A stretch of DNA of 14,607 bases. It comes from Patescibacteria group bacterium. GTDB lineage: Bacteria > Patescibacteriota > Minisyncoccia > Minisyncoccales > PEYH01. Below, piece after piece: positions 1 through 4,212 of this stretch. The stretch is from NCBI GenBank assembly GCA_018901715.1, contig JAHIEL010000035.1:1-14607 (forward strand), in the 5' to 3' direction. The notes below the pieces were generated by a model, which ran no database searches, had not been told where the DNA came from, and saw only the letters and a list, made by a program, of their open reading frames with translations. Made by a program: the position numbers and the translations under genes. Numbering within the stretch: the first letter of the stretch is position 1; every line of letters starts with the position of its first letter.

Positions 1-235
1 AGGGGCAGCTCCCGCAGGCCTGTTTGGCATGGTCCCCGAGCAAAGCGAGGGGCAAACAGGTTGAGGGACGCAGGCTGACAAATCACGCTGGAGATTTGGA
101 CAGCCAGTGACCCGAGGCCTTGTTGCAAAGCGGAATTATTGTCTTGTAAATAAGAAAAGCTCACTGCGTCAGTTCGAGGCAACTATCCGAGCGATTTGAT
201 TCTATCAACGAGGCCCGGCCTCGTTGATAATTTTC
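1..235 (+). ncRNA. 3' part of an unassigned structured RNA
   Basis: This stretch is clearly richer in G+C than the rest of the window, has no convincing ORF, and ends in an intrinsic terminator on the plus strand. Two strong hairpins are visible. H1 pairs 19-26 (CCTGTTTG) with 53-60 (CAAACAGG) and continues as 34-37 (CCCC) with 49-52 (GGGG), leaving 27-33 as a bulge. H2 pairs 73-77 (GGCTG) with 101-105 (CAGCC) and 79-84 (CAAATC) with 93-98 (GATTTG). H2 extends outward through A.A mismatches to GGG 65-67 with CCC 111-113. The 5' end lies outside the window. I could not find the conserved motifs of RNase P RNA, the tRNA-like end of tmRNA, the SRP loop, or the long single hairpin of 6S RNA. It may be a stand-alone sRNA or the 3' UTR of an upstream gene. 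The RNA call is inference from composition, pairing and terminator. Confidence 0.5.
203..234 (+). terminator. Intrinsic terminator of the left-edge RNA, overlapping the manB stop
   Basis: TATCAACGAGGC (203-214) pairs perfectly with GCCTCGTTGATA (218-229) around a 3-nt loop and is followed by TTTT at 231-234. The U-tract follows only on the plus strand. On the minus strand the hairpin is followed by AGAATC, so it is a poor terminator for manB. The last codons and the TGA stop of manB (205-207) lie inside the stem, so hairpin and protein end constrain each other. Confidence 0.7.
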
Positions 236-1566
236 GTTAATTCTTTAATTTTCTCATTAAATAATTCTTTGGTATTAGCTTCTACTGTCAAACGAATCAG
301 CGGCTCTGTGCCAGACATTCTTAAATTAAACCACCAGTCAGGATATTCAACTGTTAAGCCGTCTAAATGAGAAATCTTTCCATCCTGATAATTCTTCTCA
401 ATCTCTCTTATTTTCTCTTCCTTATTCTCAATCTCAAAATTGATTTCTCCAGAACCAAAATATCTTGAAAATGGCTTGATTAACTCCTCTAAAGAATATT
501 CTACTTGTTTTAAAATCTTTAATAACCTTACCAAAGAAAGCAAGGCGCTTTCAACATAAGAAAAATCCTGCCAAAAGAAATGGCCAGATAATTCTCCTCC
601 GAAAAAACAGCCATCTTTTCTCATCCTTTGTCTCACATTCGGATAACCAACAGGACTTTTCAAAACTTCTCCTCCAAGTTTTTCTATTTGCTCTTTTACT
701 CCCCTGCTTAGCCGAGCATCAGAAACAATTTTTTTGTTTTTAAGACCCATTGCAAAATATTGAGCAAAAACACCGATTAAAAAATCATTCTTAATTAACT
801 CACCTCTACTATTAAGAACTCCCAACCGATCTCCATCGCCATCAAAAATTACACCCAAATCAAACTTCTCCTCACTCATCAACTCCTGAAGCGGTTTAAT
901 CGCTTCCTTGTCTAAAGGATTTGGCTCATGGTTAGGGAAACTGCTATCCGGCTCCATAAAAAGACCCTTGTACTCAAATCCGAGCTCATTGGCAAACCTT
1001 TGAAATTCAGGTCCTATCATCCCATTACCGCAATCAACAGCTATTTTAAAATTACTCAAATCAACGCCATTCAACTTTTCCTTAAGAAAAGAAATATATT
1101 CATTGAGCATATCTTGTTGTACAAGCTTGCCTGCCCCATTTTTCTGAAAATCTCCCTTCAAAGCCAATTCTTTTATTCTATCCATTACTCCTATCTCTAC
1201 TGGGCCTACTACATCTTTTAAAGAAAACTTTATCCCATTATATTGTTTTGGATTATGAGAAGCGGTAATCATTATAGAAGCATCTGCTTTCAGCGACCAA
1301 TTTGCAAAATAGTTTAGCGGAGTTGAGCAAAGCCCAATATCAATTACCTCTGCCCCGCCGTCTATTAAGGCGTTAATCCCTGCCTGCTTTAATGCTGGAG
1401 ACGATTCCCTTATATCGTAACCAATAACAATTTTAGGATTTTCTAAATTATAAAAATCTTTTACAAACTCTAAAAATCCAAAGCATATTTTATAAACTGC
1501 TTGTTCGTTAATCTGTTCGGGATAAACCCCCCGAATATCGTATTTTTTAAAAATTGATTCATCCAT
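205..1566 (-). CDS. manB: Phosphomannomutase/phosphoglucomutase
   Basis: A 453-aa enzyme of the alpha-D-phosphohexomutase family, which interconverts hexose 6-phosphate and 1-phosphate and so feeds nucleotide-sugar synthesis for polysaccharide or glycan. All four signatures are present: the phosphoserine loop TASHNP (Ser103), the metal loop DGDGDR (242-247), the sugar-specificity loop GGELSGH (323-329), and the phosphate-binding loop RMSGTEPLIRL (416-426). Length and domain order are normal for the cytoplasmic PMM/PGM branch. Whether mannose or glucose phosphate is preferred cannot be told from sequence. The start ATG at 1566 has no Shine-Dalgarno sequence, but a good promoter places the transcript start within about 2 nt of it, so the mRNA is probably leaderless. 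The gene is divergent from rpsF and converges with the RNA at 1-235, whose terminator overlaps its stop codon. The gene name is by family; algC or pgm would be equally fair. Confidence 0.93.
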   Translation of the reverse strand: MDESIFKKYDIRGVYPEQINEQAVYKICFGFLEFVKDFYNLENPKIVIGYDIRESSPALKQAGINALIDGGAEVIDIGLCSTPLNYFANWSLKADASIMITASHNPKQYNGIKFSLKDVVGPVEIGVMDRIKELALKGDFQKNGAGKLVQQDMLNEYISFLKEKLNGVDLSNFKIAVDCGNGMIGPEFQRFANELGFEYKGLFMEPDSSFPNHEPNPLDKEAIKPLQELMSEEKFDLGVIFDGDGDRLGVLNSRGELIKNDFLIGVFAQYFAMGLKNKKIVSDARLSRGVKEQIEKLGGEVLKSPVGYPNVRQRMRKDGCFFGGELSGHFFWQDFSYVESALLSLVRLLKILKQVEYSLEELIKPFSRYFGSGEINFEIENKEEKIREIEKNYQDGKISHLDGLTVEYPDWWFNLRMSGTEPLIRLTVEANTKELFNEKIKELTKIINEAGPR

Positions 1567-1574
1567 ATATTCTT

Positions 1575-1603
1575 ATCTTAACTATGTGAACTGTAGATGT
1601 CAA
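1575..1603 (-). promoter_or_regulatory. Promoter of manB (leaderless prediction)
   Basis: On the minus strand a perfect -35 TTGACA (1603-1598) is followed after 17 nt by -10 TAAGAT (1580-1575, 4 of 6). Only 8 nt separate the -10 from the manB ATG at 1566, so transcription should start at or within about 2 nt of the start codon. The -35 sits in the middle of the dyad at 1592-1612. Confidence 0.65.
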
Positions 1604-1612
1604 ACATCTACA
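1592..1612. promoter_or_regulatory. Perfect dyad over the manB -35
   Basis: TGTAGATGT (1592-1600) and ACATCTACA (1604-1612) form a 9-bp perfect inverted repeat around CAA. It spans the -35 hexamer of the manB promoter, the position of a typical repressor operator. An operator role is inference. An RNA hairpin is less likely because the position is upstream of both predicted transcript starts. Confidence 0.45.
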
Positions 1613-1614
1613 AC

Positions 1615-1643
1615 AATCTGCCGAGAACACTTCTCGGCAGATT
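1615..1643. repeat. 13-bp perfect inverted repeat in the divergent promoter region
   Basis: AATCTGCCGAGAA (1615-1627) and TTCTCGGCAGATT (1631-1643) pair perfectly around CAC. The repeat lies between the two outward -35 boxes (manB 1598-1603, rpsF 1651-1656). It may be an operator for one or both promoters. If a longer rpsF transcript exists, it would form a leader hairpin. A CCG occurs inside it, as in the S6:S18 leader motif, but here the CCG is base-paired, so I do not call that motif. Confidence 0.5.
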
Positions 1644-1650
1644 TATAGTG

Positions 1651-1679
1651 TTGACTTTAGTAAATCAATATGTTAATTT
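1651..1679 (+). promoter_or_regulatory. Promoter of the rpsF-ssb-rpsR operon (leaderless prediction)
   Basis: TTGACT (1651-1656, 5 of 6) and TAATTT (1674-1679, a weak 3 of 6) are spaced by 17 nt. A start 7-8 nt beyond the -10 would fall at 1686-1687, on the rpsF ATG itself. No Shine-Dalgarno sequence precedes that ATG, which fits a leaderless mRNA. Confidence 0.5.
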
Positions 1680-1686
1680 AAAGCTA

Positions 1687-2154
1687 ATGAATGATTACGA
1701 ATTAACTTGTTTAATATCTTCTGCCTTGGAAGAAAAAGAAAGAAACAAGGCAATAGAGGAAATAAAGGCCCTAATAACCGATTCTGAAGGAGAGATTATA
1801 AATCTTAGCCCTTCCAAAGAGGTTGATTTGGGCTATCCAATAAAAGATGAAGTCAAGGCATATATGCTGATTGTTGATTTGAAAATTGTTGGAGAGAAAA
1901 TTGAAGAAATTAAAAAATCATTAAATGAGAAAAAGGGGCTCTTGCGTTTCTTTTTAATAAAAAGAGAAGCGCAGAAAATAAAAGCTATGCCTAAGCGGAA
2001 AATTGAAAAAATTGGAGAAACAGATAGAGAAGGCAAAATAAAATTAATAGATATTGACCAAAAAATAGAAGAATTATTAAATCCTTCGGGAAAGGCGTCT
2101 GAAGAAGATGCTAAAGAGCTCGAAGAAAATAAACAAAACAATGAATCTGAATAA
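1687..2154 (+). CDS. rpsF: 30S ribosomal protein bS6
   Basis: A 155-aa protein beginning MNDYELTCLIS, which matches the first beta strand of bS6. Next comes the helix region (residues 14-33), the central LGYPIKDEVKAYMLIVD strand (48-64) and the closing LLRFFLIKR (85-93). bS6 binds the platform of the 30S subunit as a dimer with bS18, encoded two genes downstream. After residue 95 there is a charged tail of about 60 residues ending in an acidic Glu/Asn-rich stretch; such tails vary among bS6 proteins. I chose the ATG at 1687 over an in-frame ATG at 1597 because the upstream 30 codons run through both promoter-region inverted repeats and do not resemble bS6. There is no Shine-Dalgarno sequence. 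The stop at 2152-2154 overlaps the ssb start by 14 nt, indicating translational coupling. Confidence 0.93.
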   Translation: MNDYELTCLISSALEEKERNKAIEEIKALITDSEGEIINLSPSKEVDLGYPIKDEVKAYMLIVDLKIVGEKIEEIKKSLNEKKGLLRFFLIKREAQKIKAMPKRKIEKIGETDREGKIKLIDIDQKIEELLNPSGKASEEDAKELEENKQNNESE

Positions 2155-2596
2155 AACATTTTTAATCGGCAATTTGACTTCTGACCCAGAGCTTAAAAAT
2201 CTGCCTTCAGGCCAATCGGTTTGTAGTTTCCGTCTTGCCACTAACAGAGTTTGGACTGATAAAGAAAGCGGAGAAAAAAAACAAAAAGCTGAATTTCATA
2301 GTATAGTTGCTTGGGGCAAATTAGCTACTCTTATCTCTCAATATTTAAATAAAGGAAGTTTGGTCTTGGTTGAGGGTCGCTTAAATACCAGAACATGGGA
2401 CGACCCTTCTGGTAATAAAAGATACAGAACAGAAATAATTGCTGAAAATGTTCAATTTGGACCAAGAACAGGTGGAGTTAAGGCATCTAGCCCTAGCTTA
2501 GGAGGAAATAATCCCAAAGAACAAAAAAGCGTAGAAGAAGAAATCCCTACTATTGAGGAAGGAGAAGATATAGATGTAGACGAAATACCATTTTAA
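2141..2596 (+). CDS. ssb: Single-stranded DNA-binding protein
   Basis: A 151-aa SSB. Residues 1-107 form the OB fold, with NKTFLIGNLTSDPELK at the start, a central FHSIVAWGKLA (52-62) and LVEGRLNTRTW (76-86). Trp38, Trp58 and Trp86 lie about where the DNA-stacking tryptophans of bacterial SSB lie. A flexible linker (108-130) leads to an acidic tip ending DVDEIPF, the variant here of the DDDIPF peptide by which SSB recruits replication and repair proteins. The start at 2141 was preferred over an in-frame ATG at 2108 because the protein then begins directly at the first OB strand. The extra residues would overlap rpsF further and are not SSB-like. It is the middle gene of the rpsF-ssb-rpsR operon, overlapping rpsF by 14 nt and separated from rpsR by 1 nt. 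Confidence 0.96.
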   Translation: MNLNKTFLIGNLTSDPELKNLPSGQSVCSFRLATNRVWTDKESGEKKQKAEFHSIVAWGKLATLISQYLNKGSLVLVEGRLNTRTWDDPSGNKRYRTEIIAENVQFGPRTGGVKASSPSLGGNNPKEQKSVEEEIPTIEEGEDIDVDEIPF

Positions 2597-2597
2597 T

Positions 2598-2795
2598 ATG
2601 ACTTGTATATTTTGCAAAAAACACATAAAAGAGATTGATTTCAGAGATGAAAGGGAATTAAAGAAAAACATTAGCGGTTTGGGAAAAATAAAACCCAGAA
2701 AAACAACCGGTCTTTGTCGTTTTCATCAAAGAAAAATGGCCAAAGCGATAAAACAAGCCAGACATTTGGGGCTTATCTCTGCTACAGAGAAATAG
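2598..2795 (+). CDS. rpsR: 30S ribosomal protein bS18
   Basis: A 65-aa bS18, the partner of bS6 on the 30S platform. The family signature is clear: KIKPRKTTGLCRFHQRKMAK (30-49) followed by AIKQARHLGLI (50-60). Cys3, Cys6, Cys40 and His43 form a C-x2-C...C-x2-H set that could bind zinc, as in the zinc-type form of bS18; metal binding is inference. It starts 1 nt after the ssb stop with no Shine-Dalgarno sequence of its own, so translation is probably coupled. bL9 (rplI), the common next gene in this operon, does not follow. Instead there is a small dyad and a bidirectional terminator, then recA in the opposite direction. Confidence 0.96.
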   Translation: MTCIFCKKHIKEIDFRDERELKKNISGLGKIKPRKTTGLCRFHQRKMAKAIKQARHLGLISATEK

Positions 2796-2813
2796 CAAAT
2801 ATTATTAGTATTA

Positions 2814-2830
2814 TTAGGGTCAGACCCTAA
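2814..2830. repeat. Palindrome TTAGGGTC-A-GACCCTAA
   Basis: A perfect 8-bp inverted repeat with a single central A, between the rpsR stop and the terminator. As RNA it can form 7 bp with a CAG loop. It stands in ATTATTAGT-like simple sequence. Short GGGTCAGACCC-type palindromes are common as dispersed intergenic repeats in bacteria; whether it recurs in this genome cannot be seen here. Confidence 0.5.
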
Positions 2831-2840
2831 CAACCCACAA

Positions 2841-2863
2841 AAAAGCCCGCTTAGCGGGCTTTT
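2841..2863. terminator. Bidirectional intrinsic terminator between rpsR and recA
   Basis: AAAAGCCCGC (2841-2850), loop TTA, GCGGGCTTTT (2854-2863). The GC core is 6 bp with an A/T-tract on each side. On the plus strand it ends rpsF-ssb-rpsR. On the minus strand the stem is followed by an even longer T-run (through 2838) and would end recA, which converges from the right. Confidence 0.85.
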
Positions 2864-2921
2864 GGATTTTAAATATTTCGAAATATCTTTTTCTTTTTTC
2901 TTTTCTTTTCTTCTTGCCCCT

Positions 2922-2956
2922 AATGATTAATAATCAATAATCAATGATTAGTTATT
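2922..2956. repeat. Heptad array R1 at the 3' end of recA
   Basis: Five 7-bp units in register: AATGATT, AATAATC, AATAATC, AATGATT, AGTTATT. A pyrimidine tract ending GCCCC (2887-2920) precedes it, and an ATATTTCGAAATAT palindrome lies at 2873-2886. The last heptad contains the recA stop codon (TTA, 2952-2954, read as TAA on the minus strand). Confidence 0.8.
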
Positions 2957-3962
2957 CTTTCATTTTTGCTAAAAGCTCTTTTTTAATTTCTTTTACTATG
3001 GCAGGATTCTCTTTTAAAAATTGTTTGGCTCCTGGCATACCCTGCCCTAATTTGGTCTTTCCAAAGTTAAACCAACTCCCACTCTTTTTAATAACATCGT
3101 AAGCAACTCCAGCATTGATAATGTCTGCTGAATGAGAAATCCCTTCGTTATAATAAATATCAAACTCCGCTGTTTTAAAAGGAGCAGCTACTTTATTTTT
3201 GACAATTTTTGCCTTTATTCTTGAGCCAATAATTTCGTCGCCCTGTTTAATTTGTGCCCTTCTTCCAAGACGGACTCTAACTGACGCATAAAACTTTAAT
3301 GCTAAGCCGCCCGGAGTTGTCTCTGGGTTGCCAAAAGGAATACCGATTTTCATTCTCGTCTGATTCAAAAACACAATAAGAGTTTTTGATTTGGAAGCAA
3401 TGCCTGAAAGTTTTCTCAATCCCTGGCTCATTAATCTTGCCTGTAACCCAATCTGTAAAGCACCCATTTCACCCGCTATCTCTCTCCGAGGAGTAAGCGC
3501 GGCAACAGAATCTATAATAATAATATCTACCTGATTTGAACGAACCAAACTTTCAACAATTTGCAATGCTTGTTCTCCAGAATCGGGCTGGGAAATTAAT
3601 AGTTCATCTATGTTCACTCCTAACTTTTCAGCGTATTGAGGATCTAAGGCATGCTCTGCATCAATAAAAGCAGCAACTCCGCCTTTTCTCTGGGCTTCAG
3701 CTGCGCAATGCAATGCCAATGTGCTTTTACCAGAACTCTCTGGTCCGAATATCTCAACCACCCTACCCCGCGGAAGTCCGCCAGTGCCAAGTGCAACATC
3801 CAAAAAAATAGAACCAGTAGAAATAGAATCAACATTAACTGCCTGCACTTCTTTGAGCCGCATAATTGAACCCTCGCCAAATTCTTTTTTAATATCATCT
3901 AATGTCTCTTGCAAATCCTTATGCTCAATTTTTTTTTCTGTTTGTTTTTTATCTTTTGCCAT
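2952..3962 (-). CDS. recA: Recombinase RecA
   Basis: A 336-aa RecA, the ATP-dependent strand-exchange protein of homologous recombination. Visible motifs are Walker A GPESSGKST (73-81), DAEHALDP with the catalytic Glu103, Walker B VDIIIIDS (145-152), MSQGLRKLSG (178-187) near DNA loop L1, and the L2 region FGNPETTPGGLALKFYASVR (210-229). It is a little shorter than E. coli RecA and lacks the long acidic C-terminal tail, ending in basic KKELLAKMKE. The ATG at 3962 has no Shine-Dalgarno sequence and is preceded by an A-rich stretch and then a strong GC-rich hairpin. No LexA-type operator (CGAAC-N-GTTCG or the E. coli CTGT-N8-ACAG box) was seen upstream, so SOS control is not supported. The leader from the ftsK end carries three different repeats. 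The stop codon lies inside a heptad repeat. Confidence 0.98.
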   Translation of the reverse strand: MAKDKKQTEKKIEHKDLQETLDDIKKEFGEGSIMRLKEVQAVNVDSISTGSIFLDVALGTGGLPRGRVVEIFGPESSGKSTLALHCAAEAQRKGGVAAFIDAEHALDPQYAEKLGVNIDELLISQPDSGEQALQIVESLVRSNQVDIIIIDSVAALTPRREIAGEMGALQIGLQARLMSQGLRKLSGIASKSKTLIVFLNQTRMKIGIPFGNPETTPGGLALKFYASVRVRLGRRAQIKQGDEIIGSRIKAKIVKNKVAAPFKTAEFDIYYNEGISHSADIINAGVAYDVIKKSGSWFNFGKTKLGQGMPGAKQFLKENPAIVKEIKKELLAKMKE

Positions 3963-3978
3963 TGATTTTTTGTTTTTT

Positions 3979-4015
3979 CCGCCCCCGTCCTCCCTGCTGG
4001 AGAGGGCGGGGGCGG
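3979..4015. repeat. GC-rich 14-bp dyad in the recA leader
   Basis: CCGCCCCCGTCCTC (3979-3992) pairs over all 14 positions (one G-T) with GAGGGCGGGGGCGG (4002-4015) around a 9-nt loop. Its inner edge is only 17 nt from the recA ATG, and it directly abuts heptad array R2. In recA mRNA it would form a very stable hairpin followed by an A-rich spacer and the start codon. It has no U-tract, so it is not a terminator for this strand. Confidence 0.7.
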
Positions 4016-4019
4016 GAGG

Positions 4020-4061
4020 AGTGATTAATGATTAGTGGTCAATGATCAGTGATTAGTTATC
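4020..4061. repeat. Heptad array R2 in the ftsK-recA gap
   Basis: Six units in register: AGTGATT, AATGATT, AGTGGTC, AATGATC, AGTGATT, AGTTATC. This is the most diverged array and the only one next to a gene that does not reach a stop codon. The A-B-B-A repeat separates it from ftsK. Confidence 0.75.
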
Positions 4062-4067
4062 ACTTAT

Positions 4068-4165
4068 AAGAACCTTTCGCTTCGCTCAAGAACCTTGCGA
4101 CCTTCGGTCTAAAGAACCTTGCGACCTTCGGTCTAAAGAACCTTTCGCTTCGCTCAAGAACCTTG
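4068..4165. repeat. Symmetric A-B-B-A tandem repeat
   Basis: Unit A is 20 bp (4068-4087, 4136-4155) and unit B is 24 bp (4088-4111, 4112-4135); the two copies of each are identical. All units begin AAGAACCTT, and a fifth AAGAACCTTG follows at 4156-4165, so the core recurs at spacings 20-24-24-20. Unit B contains the small hairpin GACC-TTC-GGTC. Unit A contains TTCGCTTCGC. The array lies in the predicted recA leader, downstream of ftsK. No coding role is seen. Confidence 0.85.
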
Positions 4166-4203
4166 AAATTGATTTTACCATATAACTCAATCAATGTAAT
4201 TCA

Positions 4204-4212
4204 ATTATATCA
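4204..4212 (-). promoter_or_regulatory. Extended -10 promoter candidate for recA
   Basis: On the minus strand TGATATAAT (4212-4204) is a perfect extended -10 (TGn plus TATAAT) without a recognisable -35. Its TG is the start of the ftsK stop codon TGA (4212-4210). A start near 4197 would give recA a leader of about 235 nt containing the A-B-B-A repeat, heptad array R2 and the GC-rich hairpin. Such hexamers also arise by chance in AT-rich DNA. Confidence 0.4.

Noticed and set aside
26..69. Resemblance to an HDV-like ribozyme: GGCATGGTCCC as in genomic HDV, and GTCCC able to pair with GGGAC.
   Set aside because: Only TTGA lies between the second P1 strand and the would-be P2 strand, so there is no P4 and no joining segment with the catalytic C. 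The match is probably chance.
1..204. RNase P RNA, tmRNA, SRP RNA or 6S RNA.
   Set aside because: The conserved 3' motifs expected in this part (ACAGAACCCGGCTTA, a T-arm with CCA end, GGAAGGAAGCAGCC, a long single hairpin) are not there.
205..207. Recoded TGA (Gly) as in Gracilibacteria.
   Set aside because: TGA ends manB, ftsK and rpoB exactly at the family ends, and no TGA interrupts any conserved gene.
203..234. The hairpin as terminator for manB.
   Set aside because: On the minus strand no U-tract follows the stem, and the stem starts within the coding sequence.
1597..1686. An upstream in-frame ATG extending bS6 by 30 residues.
   Set aside because: The segment covers both promoter-region dyads and the rpsF promoter, and the family homology begins at the ATG at 1687.
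2108..2140. An upstream in-frame ATG for SSB.
   Set aside because: It adds 11 residues before the OB fold without family similarity and lies deep within rpsF.
3963..4068. A LexA/SOS box before recA.
   Set aside because: No CTGT-N8-ACAG or GAAC-N4-GTTC site was found. The repeated AAGAACC has no GTTC partner at the right distance.
4068..4165. A CRISPR array.
   Set aside because: Units are 20 and 24 bp without unique spacers, the internal copies are identical, and no cas gene is nearby.
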